A stretch of DNA of 64,000 bases from Phycisphaerales bacterium AB-hyl4 (GTDB lineage: Bacteria > Planctomycetota > Phycisphaerae > Phycisphaerales > Phycisphaeraceae): the NCBI GenBank assembly GCA_041821185.1, contig JBGUBD010000003.1, positions 1 through 64,000 on the forward strand, in the 5' to 3' direction. The position numbers and the translations under genes were made by a program. Positions within the stretch are counted from its first letter, which is position 1; every line of letters begins with the position of its first letter. Of the stretch, positions 22,100-31,254 are shown piece by piece. The notes beneath the pieces are model-generated. The model made no database searches. It was not told the DNA's origin and was given only the letters and a program-made list of their open reading frames with translations.

Positions 22100-22690
22100 T
22101 CACGTCATCGGGTCGTTCCAGGGCTCATTGCTGTAGCCCTGGCGATGGTCGTTTTCGCGCGACGCGGCGCGAAGTGCTTTGAGTGACCAGATGATCAGCA
22201 CAAGCGTTCCGCCGAGCAGCAGCCCGCCGAGGAAGGCGGCGAGGATGTCGCCCGCAGCGAGGCCGCCGAGCACGTGCAACGCGAGCATGACGACGATCAT
22301 GCCGGCCTGAATGAACAGGATCGCCCGCGCGGTCTGGATGGCGGGCATGCTCAGCCGACGCACTGCAAAGCCCAGCAGCAGCAGGGCGAACGCCGGCAGA
22401 AACATCACCAGCAACAACACGAGCGCGCTGATGAGCAACGCGGGCTGCGCCTGCACCAACTGGTCAAGCTGCTGTTCGGGGACCTGGTCGCCGAGCTCTT
22501 CGCGGAGCATGTTTTCGGGGATGAGGCCCGCGGCGGAGAGCATCATGGCACAGCAGCCGAAGAAGATCAGCTGCGCCGCCGCGGTGGTCCACACAGCCAC
22601 GGCCGCGCGACGCGGGGCGTCGGTGGTGCGTGGTGCGACGCCCATCGGGTCGTCGGTCGCGGCATCCCATGGCATTCGATCACGATTCAT
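22100..22690 (-). CDS. Hypothetical membrane protein downstream of the DUF4914-like gene
   Basis: This 196-residue protein has a polar N-terminus, about four hydrophobic helices (from residue 35 onward) and a charged C-terminus. Its ATG is only seven bases after the stop of the upstream gene, so the two are probably cotranscribed. No family or active-site motif is recognised. Confidence 0.75.
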   Translation of the reverse strand: MNRDRMPWDAATDDPMGVAPRTTDAPRRAAVAVWTTAAAQLIFFGCCAMMLSAAGLIPENMLREELGDQVPEQQLDQLVQAQPALLISALVLLLVMFLPAFALLLLGFAVRRLSMPAIQTARAILFIQAGMIVVMLALHVLGGLAAGDILAAFLGGLLLGGTLVLIIWSLKALRAASRENDHRQGYSNEPWNDPMT

Positions 22691-22697
22691 GTAAGCG

Positions 22698-24587
22698 TCA
22701 CGCGTTCGCGTTGGGGGTGAATGCCTGGTAGTCCTCGACCGTGCCGCCGTTCAGGCAGCATTCGATGATCTTCTTGCCGGTCGGATGCAGGTCGTCTTCG
22801 ACGAAGCTCTGGATCTGCTTGTGGAAGAATTCGCGGAGGATTTCCGCGCCGGCGTCGTAGCCTTGCTCGCCGACTTCCGGCTGCGTTTCGACCTGCAAGA
22901 ACCAGTGGCCGATGACCTGACCTTCGACTTGCATGGTCTTGACGGTGTAGCCAAGCAGTGGGCAGCGCGCTTTGACGAGACGGTCGGACCGGAACGGTGC
23001 GTGGCCGCGGCGGGCGAGGTATTCGCGGGTGATCCACTGCGGTGCGAAGCTGGTCTCCCATGCGCCGACGTGCTGGTTGGGCGTGAGGATGAACAGCGTG
23101 TTGGTGGTGTCGAGAATCTGGTTGAGGATGAGGTTGGCCTGATCGACCTTGCGGCCGGTCGCGAAGGGCCAGTACGACCCGACGCCTTCGGATTGCAAAC
23201 CTTCCTGGCTGACGATCGACGGGTTGCCGTGGCCGCGCGGCGCGACGAGCCGCCACAGCCACGCGAGCGCCGGCGGGAGCACGTGGAACAGACCCACGAT
23301 GCCGTAGGTCGGGTTCTCGGCTGTGCACGGAGGGCAGCGTACGCCGAAGCTGCGGATGTCGACCGTCACGGGGTGGTGCACGATGTTGGGCACGATGTCG
23401 CGCGGCACGACGACGCGCGGGTTGGGGCATCGCTTGCCCGGTTCATCTTCGATGTGCTCCCAGATCAGTGCGCGGCTGTCGGGCACGGCGTCGATGTTCA
23501 AAAACAGCAACGGCTCGCTGGGCTCGACGACCATGCGCTCCATGTGCGGGTCCGTGCCATAGTGGTCAATGTGATTGACGCGGAGGAACCACGAATGCTC
23601 GGCGTCCATGAGGCGGAGCTTCTTCGAGCCGTCTTTCTGGTATGACGGATGGCAAAGGGCCATGTCGTCCGTCACCGGATGCAGTTCACAGCCGCGCGGG
23701 AGGGTGAGGTAGCGTGATTCACCGGAGACGACGTTCGTACCGAGGCGGAGTCGGCCGTCGGTCTCGCGGTGAACGTGTTCGAGCATTTCACTCTTGCCGC
23801 CGCCTGACGCACCTTCGTGCATGATGGTGGTGACATTGTCGTAGGGGGTGACGACTTGCACGGTGGCGCAGTGTGCGGTGACCCAGCCTTCCTCTTCGCC
23901 GAGGTTCAGCAGCATGCCGTAGACGCCTTTTTTGGCGCTGGGCCCGGGGTAGAGGTTGTAGCTGAACAGTTCGTGAGCGGTGTCTGTGCGGTTGTGCACG
24001 ACGACCTGCTTGCCGTCGAAGTGTGTATGCCGGAAGGGAGGCGCGACGTAGAGGATCGCGTGCGGTTCGAAGTCGTCTTCAATTTCGTCGAAGCTGAGGA
24101 TGCCTTGCAACATCGCGAGGCCGAGTGCGAAGAAGCCCGCGTTGGCGGGGCAGATTGCCATGCTCGGCAGGCCGTGTTCATCGACGCCGGAGTTGAAATA
24201 GAAGACGGCGAGGTCCTGCTGCTTCAACCAGTCGAAGGTTTGCGTGCGCAGTTCGTCAAAGGGTTTGCCGAAGCGTTCGCGATAGCGTTCTTTGTTGGTG
24301 GGCTTTTCGTCGCCGATGACCATGCAGTCGGGGTCGCGGCGGCGCATGTAGGCTTCGGTGTAGTTGGCGCTGATGCCGTTGCGGACGCGACAGACGTTCG
24401 CTTCGACGTACATGCCCTTGCCGGGCACGTCGTAGGCGACCTGGTAGTAGCCACGCTCGTCGGTGGAGGGTACGGCCAACTCGACGAGTTGCTTGGCGGA
24501 CTCGGCGTAGGTCACTGAACGGCAGCCTTGCAGCAGCGCTTCGACTTCGGCCGGGAGTTTGACATTCGGGGTTGTTGCAGTCGCCAT
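22698..24587 (-). CDS. PEPCK-like P-loop protein, resembles DUF4914
   Basis: This large soluble protein (629 residues from the ATG at 24587, which has AGAAGGA upstream) carries a P-loop-like GASGGGKSEM near residue 260, reminiscent of the kinase loop of phosphoenolpyruvate carboxykinase. The N-terminal region includes GLPSMAICPANAGFFALGLA, and conserved HTHFDGKQVVVHNRTDT precedes the loop. From memory this fits the DUF4914 family, whose reaction is not established. There is no signal peptide or membrane segment. The small membrane protein behind it probably shares its mRNA. ATP or GTP binding is likely; PEP carboxykinase activity is not claimed. Confidence 0.7.
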   Translation of the reverse strand: MATATTPNVKLPAEVEALLQGCRSVTYAESAKQLVELAVPSTDERGYYQVAYDVPGKGMYVEANVCRVRNGISANYTEAYMRRRDPDCMVIGDEKPTNKERYRERFGKPFDELRTQTFDWLKQQDLAVFYFNSGVDEHGLPSMAICPANAGFFALGLAMLQGILSFDEIEDDFEPHAILYVAPPFRHTHFDGKQVVVHNRTDTAHELFSYNLYPGPSAKKGVYGMLLNLGEEEGWVTAHCATVQVVTPYDNVTTIMHEGASGGGKSEMLEHVHRETDGRLRLGTNVVSGESRYLTLPRGCELHPVTDDMALCHPSYQKDGSKKLRLMDAEHSWFLRVNHIDHYGTDPHMERMVVEPSEPLLFLNIDAVPDSRALIWEHIEDEPGKRCPNPRVVVPRDIVPNIVHHPVTVDIRSFGVRCPPCTAENPTYGIVGLFHVLPPALAWLWRLVAPRGHGNPSIVSQEGLQSEGVGSYWPFATGRKVDQANLILNQILDTTNTLFILTPNQHVGAWETSFAPQWITREYLARRGHAPFRSDRLVKARCPLLGYTVKTMQVEGQVIGHWFLQVETQPEVGEQGYDAGAEILREFFHKQIQSFVEDDLHPTGKKIIECCLNGGTVEDYQAFTPNANA

Positions 24588-24720
24588 GAGCGTCGAATCC
24601 TTCTCAATCGCAGGCAAAATCTTTCACCGTCTGCGCCTTCCCTGCGGCGCGGCAGACCGGCTATATCTTACACCGAATCGCCGATGCGAGTCTGCGTTCG
24701 CGGCTGTGAAAGTGGCGGGT

Positions 24721-24729
24721 TGCTACAAT
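24721..24729 (+). promoter_or_regulatory. Possible extended -10 promoter element for the DoxX-like gene
   Basis: TGCTACAAT is a perfect TGn plus near-consensus -10, about 59 bases before the ATG at 24788. No good -35 is visible. Confidence 0.35.
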
Positions 24730-24787
24730 TGCGTTCTCCCCCCGCGACTCGACCTTCCGCCCGACCATCCTGCCTGGGAGCTTCGCC

Positions 24788-25246
24788 ATGGTTCGCCGTC
24801 TGCATGAGCTGTTCCATCGTTACGATCCGCTGATTGCCGCCTGGATGCGCCATTGGGGGCATGACCTGTTGCGCTGGTCGCTGGCGGTGATTTTCATCTG
24901 GTTCGGCATCCTCAAGCCGTTCGGTTTAAGCGAGGCGAACGCGTTGATTGAAGCGACGGTGTACTGGGCGGTCGACCCGGCGTGGTTCATTCCGGTGCTG
25001 GGTGTGTGGGAGGTGGCGATCGGGGTCTGCCTGCTGTTTCGGCCTTTGATTCGGTTGGCGATCCTGCTGCTGGCGGGGCAGATGGGCGGGACGTTTTTGT
25101 CGCTGGTACTCGTGCCGGAGGCGACGTGGGTCGAGGCGCCCTGGTGGCCGACGCTTGCGGGGCAGTATGTGATTAAGAATCTGTTGATCATCAGCGGGGC
25201 GATCGTGGTCGGCGGTACGGTTCGAACGGGGCGGCGGAAAGCGTAG
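24788..25246 (+). CDS. DoxX/DUF417-like membrane protein
   Basis: This 152-residue, four-helix protein includes SLAVIFIWFGILKPFGLSEA and a later GVWEVAIGVCLLFRP, the pattern of the DoxX and DUF417 (YkgB) group of small quinone-redox-related membrane proteins. GGAG lies upstream of the ATG. No cofactor ligands are identifiable and its function is unknown. It converges on the DUF2892-like gene, with 8 bases between them. Confidence 0.8.
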   Translation: MVRRLHELFHRYDPLIAAWMRHWGHDLLRWSLAVIFIWFGILKPFGLSEANALIEATVYWAVDPAWFIPVLGVWEVAIGVCLLFRPLIRLAILLLAGQMGGTFLSLVLVPEATWVEAPWWPTLAGQYVIKNLLIISGAIVVGGTVRTGRRKA

Positions 25247-25254
25247 GGCCGACG

Positions 25255-25713
25255 CTATGCCCCGAGTCGGCCGGTGGCGCGCATGGCGGGTTCGGCGCCT
25301 TCCATGCCTTGCGGGACATCTTTGAAATCGCCGCGAACGGCTTTGAGGGCATAGCGTTCCGCTTCGATCTCGCGCGGGGTGCGGAAGCCCAGCCGACGGA
25401 ACAGACGGATGGGCGGGCACCAGCCCTGAAGGCCGTGCTGAAGCAGGAAGCCGGTGACCAGTGCGGCGAGAATCAGCCATCGTCGGCCGAAGAGCAGGCC
25501 AAAGATCGTGGCGGTCAAAGCGAGCGTGGCGGCGTTGGTTTCCAGCACGCGTTCGATGTCCCATTCCTCGTCGAGTTCGCTCAGCCGATCGTCGATCTGG
25601 TCGGGATGGTGAGCGTAGTAGTCGATGTTGGCCTGGGTCGTGTGGCGGATACGCTGGTTGAGATCGTCGGGGGTGTTCTGGGGTACGCGGTGGGCGCTGG
25701 GGGGCAGGTTCAT
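25255..25713 (-). CDS. DUF2892-like inner membrane protein
   Basis: This 152-residue protein has an N-terminal polar half with NIDYYAHHP and RLSELDEEWDIERVLETNA. A two-helix hairpin follows, then GWCPPIRLFRRLGFRTPREIE, which resembles the YgaP/DUF2892 transmembrane domain. The ATG at 25713 has a strong GAGGAG site. The longer upstream frame is not coding. The role is unknown. Confidence 0.75.
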   Translation of the reverse strand: MNLPPSAHRVPQNTPDDLNQRIRHTTQANIDYYAHHPDQIDDRLSELDEEWDIERVLETNAATLALTATIFGLLFGRRWLILAALVTGFLLQHGLQGWCPPIRLFRRLGFRTPREIEAERYALKAVRGDFKDVPQGMEGAEPAMRATGRLGA

Positions 25714-25811
25714 GGCAAGGCTCCTCTCGCTTGGGTGATGCTCCGTTGCCATCGTAGCGCGTGTGTGGGGCGCATTTCGAATAATCGTTGCAGATTTGAT
25801 TGCCGCGATTG

Positions 25812-25850
25812 AAAAACACCCGCCGACTCGCACGCGCAAGGCGGGCGGGT
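25812..25850 (-). terminator. Rho-independent terminator-like hairpin with no obvious minus-strand gene
   Basis: On the minus strand ACCCGCC pairs with GGCGGGT across a 19-base loop, and GTTTTTC follows. No minus-strand gene ends here, because the next one upstream on that strand is far to the right. Confidence 0.5.
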
Positions 25851-26337
25851 TCGACGGGTGTTGGGTGAAACAATAGCCACATGCGAGCGAGCGATGCTGC
25901 GGGTTGCTGACCGTTGCGGGAGATCGTGGGGTCGTGGTGTACTGTTGCCCGGGCAGGCAGGCTCAACACGCAAGCGCAGCGGCGCGGGGGCGTCGCCACA
26001 TCCCGTCGTGGTCGGCCGAGCGATTCGCTTGCGGTGAACCTGACGCGAGCCTGCCCATCTTCCGTTCACGCGTCGGGTTGTCGCAGCGACCGTTTCGAGC
26101 CGAGCATCGTGGAAGGCCGATGTGGACGGCCATCCGATAGGGGGCCGACGCGTCACCCGCGTGCGCGGGAGGCGAGATGGTGGATATAGCAAAGATCGCG
26201 GCGATGCCGAGCGGGATGGGCCTTTCGCGAACGGCGGGGGTGGGCGGAATTTGGCTGAGGCAGTGGCAGTCGGCTGCGCACGGGTGTGGTGTGATGGCTG
26301 GAGCTTACGCCGCCTTCTTTGGCCACGGGGCCGAACG

Positions 26338-26363
26338 CGCGGGCCAAGGCCCGCGGCTAAATG
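26338..26363 (+). repeat. GGCTAAATG palindrome, variant copy
   Basis: CGCGGGCC-AA-GGCCCGCG is followed by GCTAAATG. It shares the tail and form of the copies at 40424, 49871 and 62075 but has a different stem. Confidence 0.7.
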
Positions 26364-26456
26364 AGAGCCTGCATTGTCGTACTTCAAGCCCTTGTTTTCG
26401 GCGGGCGGTACCTTTCGATTGTGACGTGGGCGGGATATTGCGGCTAGGATCAAGGC

Positions 26457-27308
26457 ATGCGTTATCTAATCACTCATCAACTGTGTTATCGCTACGATCG
26501 GCCGGTCTTCTTTGAGCCGACGGTCGTGCGGGTCTGTCCGCGGCATGACCATATTCAGGAACTGCTGTCGTTTGACGTCGAGGTCAAGCCGACGCCGGCG
26601 GGGATGACGTCGATCCTCGATGCACACGACAACCGAGCGTCGGTGATCTGGTTCAACGACATGCACGAGCAGTTGTGGTTGCAGAGCAAGGCGTGCGTCA
26701 AGATTCGGCCATACAACCCGTTCGCGTTTCTGTTGACGCATCCGGAGGCGGATCGGCTGCCGGTGGCGTATTCGCCTGACAGTGCGCCGGTGCTGGCGGT
26801 GTATCGTCAGCGCAGCGACACGGCCGAGGCGATTGACGCGCTGGCCCGCGAGCTGCAACAAAAGGCAGGCGGGCAGACGCTGGAATATCTGCGTCAACTG
26901 GTGACGCATATTCCCGATCATTGCCAGCAGGTGCATCGCGACGTGGGTGCGCCCTGGCCTGCAAGCGAAACGCTTGTGCGGGGTGAGGGGTCGTGTCGCG
27001 ATCTGACGTTGCTGTTCATGGAGCTTTGCCGAGCGATGGGGATGGCGGCGCGATTCGTCAGCGGGTACTGCACGATCGAGTCGTTGGGGCAGACGCATGA
27101 GCTGCATGCCTGGGCGGAGGTGTACCTGCCGGGCGCTGGTTGGCGCGGGTACGACCCGACGGCAGGCGTCGCGACGGCTGAGCAGCATATCGCGCTGGCG
27201 GTCGCTGCGGACGCGGTCAACGCAGCGCCGTCGGACGGCCGGTATCGCGGGACGGATGCGACGAGCGAGTTTGAGTATGAGGTTCAGATTGAGGTGGAGA
27301 AGGATTGA
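26457..27308 (+). CDS. Transglutaminase-like cysteine protease family protein
   Basis: This 283-residue protein has an N-terminal beta domain (about 1-105, starting RYLITHQLCYRYDRPV) and a C-terminal transglutaminase core. The catalytic triad is Cys180 (GEGSCRD), His217 (HAWAEV) and Asp233 (GYDPT). There is no signal peptide. Proteins of this type are found in many bacteria and may cleave or cross-link peptide bonds; the substrate is not known. Confidence 0.88.
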   Translation: MRYLITHQLCYRYDRPVFFEPTVVRVCPRHDHIQELLSFDVEVKPTPAGMTSILDAHDNRASVIWFNDMHEQLWLQSKACVKIRPYNPFAFLLTHPEADRLPVAYSPDSAPVLAVYRQRSDTAEAIDALARELQQKAGGQTLEYLRQLVTHIPDHCQQVHRDVGAPWPASETLVRGEGSCRDLTLLFMELCRAMGMAARFVSGYCTIESLGQTHELHAWAEVYLPGAGWRGYDPTAGVATAEQHIALAVAADAVNAAPSDGRYRGTDATSEFEYEVQIEVEKD

Positions 27309-27331
27309 TGGGCGCGGAGGTGAGCCCTGCT

Positions 27332-27718
27332 TTACTTGCTCGATTTCAAAATAATAAGCCAGCATCCAACGGCAAAAATCACTCCCCCGGCAATGAAGGT
27401 GAGGCCCATGTAATTTGGCACGTACCAATCGGAGCCAGGGTAAGTGGTCGTATAGGGCAATGCGTAAAGAAGGAAGCTGCCAGCGACGATAAGTGGAGGC
27501 AACAAAAAATGTCGCCAGTACGGTTTGCCCAGAAGCGAGACGCTCCAGATCAATAAAACAGCCATGCCGACAAGAAACAACAAGGCTGCGGCATCCAACA
27601 CATAAGCGAGGTCATAATGATGCGATCGAATCTGATTTGCTAGGAATGGCACCATTAAATGCAACGAAAGCATTGTGATGGCGACTGGAAGCAGCAAACT
27701 ATTTCTCGACTGCGTCAC
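27332..27718 (-). CDS. Hypothetical four-helix membrane protein (GTG start)
   Basis: This 128-residue, strongly hydrophobic protein has four predicted helices. Its GTG start overlaps the end of the preceding gene by 20 bases, supporting cotranscription. GC content is lower than in the flanking DNA. No family recognised. Confidence 0.65.
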   Translation of the reverse strand: MTQSRNSLLLPVAITMLSLHLMVPFLANQIRSHHYDLAYVLDAAALLFLVGMAVLLIWSVSLLGKPYWRHFLLPPLIVAGSFLLYALPYTTTYPGSDWYVPNYMGLTFIAGGVIFAVGCWLIILKSSK

Positions 27719-27938
27719 TGGAATCTCTTTCCTTGATCACGCCAATCAGGATCGTGAGTGTCGCGGTAATGATCGCGAGCAGGCTGGCTCCGGTCGCGAA
27801 AATCATAATCTGGAAGGCTGTTTCATAATTGCCTGGGGAATAATGATCTGCTCGCAGCACGGTGACGTCGATGAACGCGCCTGCGCTTGTCAGAAGCACC
27901 AGTAAGCAAAGCAACAGGATAATGTGGCGAATTGTCAT
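27699..27938 (-). CDS. Small two-helix membrane protein
   Basis: This 79-residue protein has two hydrophobic helices joined by a short polar loop. It lies between the SdpI-family gene (20-base gap) and the four-helix protein that it overlaps. Function unknown; its place in a three-gene membrane cluster argues that it is real. Confidence 0.6.
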   Translation of the reverse strand: MTIRHIILLLCLLVLLTSAGAFIDVTVLRADHYSPGNYETAFQIMIFATGASLLAIITATLTILIGVIKERDSSDAVEK

Positions 27939-27958
27939 GCCGTGTGCCTATGCAGCGA

Positions 27959-28306
27959 TCAAACCTCGAAGCGATGGCGAATGGCCCGCTCGGTGCCGAC
28001 GAGCAGGATGGCCACCATCGCTCCCACCACAGCCAAGGCGACGATCGCTGAGGTCACAGGTGGCCATGTCATAAACAGTCCCACAATCGCGAACGGTGCC
28101 ACCGTTGCGCCCATTCGGATCATGACGGAAGCGGAATATCGCTGAGCGAAGTGCCATCGCTCCTGTGATCGCATCGACGATGGGGTGCGGTAGCCATAGT
28201 ACGGATTGATCTTTGCCGGCGGGAAACGTTTCTGCAGCAGGCCGACAATGAGAAAGATCAATGCCGATGAACCAATCGTCAGGAAGAACGGGTCGAGCCA
28301 GTTCAT
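27959..28306 (-). CDS. SdpI family membrane protein
   Basis: This 115-residue protein carries the SdpI/YfhL signature: a first helix, then INPYYGYRTPSSMRSQERWHFAQRYS, followed by two more helices. In Bacillus, SdpI gives immunity to the SdpC toxin; most bacterial homologues have no known role. It leads a cluster of three small membrane proteins of lower GC. No SdpC-like toxin gene is visible next to it. Confidence 0.82.
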   Translation of the reverse strand: MNWLDPFFLTIGSSALIFLIVGLLQKRFPPAKINPYYGYRTPSSMRSQERWHFAQRYSASVMIRMGATVAPFAIVGLFMTWPPVTSAIVALAVVGAMVAILLVGTERAIRHRFEV

Positions 28307-28354
28307 GTGACGCCCCCTAAGGATAGTGCAGTCAGTGCGTGCTGCGTTTTTTTC

Positions 28355-28840
28355 TTACGTTTCCATTGGAGGCGGAGCCCGGTGCTCGGCGGACTCCATG
28401 TGCCAGCGTGCCAACTCCCATGCAGGATCGTTGTCGATACGGTAGTCGAACGGACGTGGAGATTCGTCCTGCTTGGCAAGCTCGATCAGATAGGCGTTCG
28501 GCAGCTCCGGGTCGTAAACCCGGTAGATCAACTCATGTGTTCCATTCCATGTGATTCTCGCGAGAAAAAGTGCATTGGGCTTGTCCTGGTCACTGCCTTT
28601 AAACACGGTATCCAAAGTGTCGCCAAAGGCGTACATCTCCTCCTGCTCGGCTATCGATGGCATGCTACGATCGGCGAGGTGCTTCAACTGAATCATCAAC
28701 GACAGGTGCCAAGCGAAGACCGCTTTAGGTTCGAAGCGGGAGAGTGATCCGTTGATTGTTGCCAAGCCGGGCATGTTGTCTTGCTGGAACTCCACAAGCA
28801 CATGGCGTTCCTCAGGAATGGTGATATGGAATTCGGACAT
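28355..28840 (-). CDS. DUF695-like hypothetical protein
   Basis: From MSEFHITIP this is a 161-residue soluble protein. The segment RPFDYRIDNDPAWELARW near the end is the kind of motif that marks DUF695. It has no membrane segment and no recognisable catalytic site. It lies between uvrB and the small membrane cluster, and a CACTGGTGG palindrome sits just upstream. Confidence 0.65.
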   Translation of the reverse strand: MSEFHITIPEERHVLVEFQQDNMPGLATINGSLSRFEPKAVFAWHLSLMIQLKHLADRSMPSIAEQEEMYAFGDTLDTVFKGSDQDKPNALFLARITWNGTHELIYRVYDPELPNAYLIELAKQDESPRPFDYRIDNDPAWELARWHMESAEHRAPPPMET

Positions 28841-28866
28841 CGCGTGACTTACCCCCTTATCGCCGG

Positions 28867-28882
28867 GTGCCACTGGTGGCAC
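28867..28882. repeat. CACTGGTGG-family palindrome, degenerate copy
   Basis: GTGCCACTGGTGGCAC is a short self-complementary copy of the family at 19994, between the uvrB stop and the DUF695-like start. Confidence 0.6.
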
Positions 28883-28885
28883 ACT

Positions 28886-31024
28886 TTATTGGGTGCTGCG
28901 TTTCTTTTTCCGTGGCTTGCCGGCCTTTGATCCTGGCGAGCCGGGCTTGGCTTTGGGTTCGCCGTTGCGGCTTACTTTGATCTTGCCCATGTCGGGTGAG
29001 TCTTTGACCTGCTTGAGCTTGTCGCGAAGGGCGGCGGCTTTTTCGAATTCGAGCATCTGGGCGGCTTCGAGCATTTGCGCTTCGATCTCGGCGATGACCT
29101 GTTCGCGGTCATACTCCTCTTCCGATTCCGCACCGATGGCTTCGCGAGCTGTCTTGCGGGCGCGGAGTTCGAGCTCGATGCCCATGCGGATGGCTTTCTT
29201 GATCGTCTGTGGCGTGATGTTGTGCTCGGCGTTGTAGGCGAGCTGCTTGTCGCGGCGGCGGTTGGTTTCGTCGATGGCCATCTGCATGCCGGGCGTGACT
29301 TCGTCGGCGTAGAGGACGACGAAGGCGTCGACGTTGCGGGCGGCGCGGCCGATCTGCTGGATGAGACTGGTCGGGCTGCGCAGAAAACCCGATTTGTCGG
29401 CGTCGAGAATGGCGACGGCGGAAACCTCCGGCAGGTCGAGGCCTTCGCGCAGCAGGTTGACGCCGACGAGGACGTCGTATTCGCCTTCGCGCAGCTCGCG
29501 GAGGATCTGCACGCGGTCGAGCGTTTCGACGTCGCTATGGAGGTAGCGGCATTTGATGTCGGCTTCGTCGAGGTAGCGGGTGAGGTCCTCGGCCATGCGC
29601 TTGGTGAGGGTGGTGACGAGGACGCGTTGGCCGTTGGCGGTGCGGGCCTTGCATAGTTCGATGAGGTCGGGCACTTGCGTGGCGGCGGGTCGGACTTCGA
29701 TGATGGGGTCGACGAGGCCGGTGGGTCGGATGATCTGCTCGACGATTTCGCCGTGGCATTTTTCGAGTTCGTACTTCGCGGGGGTGGCGGAGACGAAGAT
29801 GGTTTGCGGCCAGAGCTTTTCGATTTCTTCGAAGGTGAGCGGGCGGTTGTCCATGGCGGAGGGCAGGCGGAAGCCGTGGTCGACGAGGACTTGTTTGCGC
29901 TGCTTGTCGCCGTGGTACATGGCGTGGAGCTGGGGGATGGTGACGTGGGATTCGTCGATCAATAGCAGCCAGTCGGAGAATTTCGAATTTTGGATTTCGG
30001 ATTTCGGATTGTTTGATCCGTGGCGGTCGAGCATGAAGTAGTCGAGGAGGGTGTAGGGGCGTGATCCGGGGGGGCGGCCGTCGAGGTGGCGGGAGTAGTT
30101 TTCGATGCCGGAGCAGTAGCCGACTTCCTGAATCATTTCGAGGTCGTATTTGGTGCGGGCCTGGAGGCGTTGGGCTTCGAGGAGTTTGCCCTGGCTGCGG
30201 AGCTTGCCGGTCTGGTATTCGAGTTCCTGCGTGATGGAGTCGACGGCCTGGTCGAGCTGGTTTTCGGGCATGACGTAGTGGACGGCGGGGTAGATGAAGA
30301 CGGCTTTTTCGTCGGCGAGCAGTTCGCCGGAGGTCGGGTGGATGGCGGCGAGGGACTCGATTTCGTCGCCGAAGAGTTCGACGCGGTAGGCGAATTCTTC
30401 TGCGGCAGGGAAGATTTCGACGACGTCGCCGCGGACGCGGAACTTGCCGCGGGCGAGCTCGTATTCGCTTCGGCTGTATTGGAGGTCTGCGAGAGCGCGG
30501 AGCATGTCGCGGCGGTTGATGGTCTGGCCGACGCGGAGGGAGACGACGCGTTGCTTGTATTCTTCGGGCGAGCCGAGGCCGAAGATGCAGGAGACGGAGG
30601 CGACGACGAGTACGTCATTGCGCGAGACGAGGCTGCTGGTGGCGGCGAGGCGGAGACGGTCGAGGTCGTCGTTGCGGGAGGCGTCTTTTTCGATGTAGAT
30701 GTCGCGTTGGGGGATGTAGGCTTCGGGCTGGTAGTAGTCGTAGTAGCTGACGAAGTAGGAGACGGCGTTGTGGGGGAAGAGCTCTTTGAACTCTTCGTAG
30801 AGCTGGGCGGCGAGGGTTTTGTTGTGGCTGATGACGAGGGTGGGCTTGTTGACGCGTTCGATGACGTTGGCCATCGTGAAGGTCTTGCCCGTGCCGGTGG
30901 CGCCGAGGAGGGTCTGGTGGGGCCTGCCTTCGTTGAGGCCTTGTGTGAGGGCGTCGATGGCGGCGGGCTGGTCGCCGGTGGGCTGGTATTCGCTGACAAG
31001 CTGGAAGCGGTCGGGGGTGGGCAT
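28886..31024 (-). CDS. uvrB: Excinuclease ABC subunit B, with short in-frame repeat insertion
   Basis: This is the helicase-like damage-verification subunit of nucleotide excision repair; it loads onto DNA with UvrA and recruits UvrC. Walker A (GATGTGKT) is near residue 40. The beta-hairpin [20 protein letters not shown], the helicase motifs up to QQIGRAARN and the C-terminal UVR domain are all present. At 712 residues it is slightly long, partly because residues 339-349 ([11 protein letters not shown]) and their flanks replace the short loop that normally precedes the DESH segment. The reading frame is intact. Confidence 0.96.
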   Translation of the reverse strand: MPTPDRFQLVSEYQPTGDQPAAIDALTQGLNEGRPHQTLLGATGTGKTFTMANVIERVNKPTLVISHNKTLAAQLYEEFKELFPHNAVSYFVSYYDYYQPEAYIPQRDIYIEKDASRNDDLDRLRLAATSSLVSRNDVLVVASVSCIFGLGSPEEYKQRVVSLRVGQTINRRDMLRALADLQYSRSEYELARGKFRVRGDVVEIFPAAEEFAYRVELFGDEIESLAAIHPTSGELLADEKAVFIYPAVHYVMPENQLDQAVDSITQELEYQTGKLRSQGKLLEAQRLQARTKYDLEMIQEVGYCSGIENYSRHLDGRPPGSRPYTLLDYFMLDRHGSNNPKSEIQNSKFSDWLLLIDESHVTIPQLHAMYHGDKQRKQVLVDHGFRLPSAMDNRPLTFEEIEKLWPQTIFVSATPAKYELEKCHGEIVEQIIRPTGLVDPIIEVRPAATQVPDLIELCKARTANGQRVLVTTLTKRMAEDLTRYLDEADIKCRYLHSDVETLDRVQILRELREGEYDVLVGVNLLREGLDLPEVSAVAILDADKSGFLRSPTSLIQQIGRAARNVDAFVVLYADEVTPGMQMAIDETNRRRDKQLAYNAEHNITPQTIKKAIRMGIELELRARKTAREAIGAESEEEYDREQVIAEIEAQMLEAAQMLEFEKAAALRDKLKQVKDSPDMGKIKVSRNGEPKAKPGSPGSKAGKPRKKKRSTQ

Positions 31025-31059
31025 GGTAGGATTTTAGCAGGGGGGGGAGGGGGAGTGGG

Positions 31060-31100
31060 TTTCTGGTTTGTGGTTTGTGGTTTCTGGTTTCGAGTTTTTG
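31060..31100. repeat. TTTCTGGTTT repeat tract upstream of uvrB
   Basis: The spacer contains four or five degenerate copies of TTTCTGGTTTGTGG ending in GTTTCGAG. It is the same class of tract as at 15775, 33668 and 37943. Confidence 0.6.
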
Positions 31101-31113
31101 AGTTGGGGGGGGA

Positions 31114-31143
31114 CCCACGGATTCGCTGCGCTATATCCGTGGG
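31114..31143 (+). repeat. CCCACGG palindrome
   Basis: CCCACGGAT and ATCCGTGGG flank a 12-base loop (TCGCTGCGCTAT) and are followed by CTTTAATGG. The loop and tail resemble the minus-oriented copy at 1546-1575. Confidence 0.8.
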
Positions 31144-31254
31144 CTTTAATGGAGGGGATGCATCCGGTTTGGGGGGTGGGGCGTACTTTGGGGCTTGGGG
31201 GATCAATATCTGTACGTCTGTCGTCTGTACGTCCGTGGTGACAAGGGAGCGGTT

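Larger units (their letters stand above)
25714..26456. other. Long non-coding interval with orphan hairpin
   Basis: About 740 bases contain no convincing reading frame. The open frames here lack a ribosome site and have unusual composition. It contains a minus-strand terminator-like hairpin at 25812-25850 and, near the right end, a GGCTAAATG palindrome (26338-26363). A structured RNA on the minus strand is possible, but I could not match it to RNase P, tmRNA or SRP RNA. Confidence 0.5.

Noticed and set aside
25714..26456. RNase P RNA, tmRNA or SRP RNA
   Set aside because: None of the diagnostic conserved words could be found on either strand.
26177..26515. Plus-strand open frame before the transglutaminase gene
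   Set aside because: It overlaps the start of the transglutaminase gene in another frame, has no ribosome site and its composition is not coding-like.
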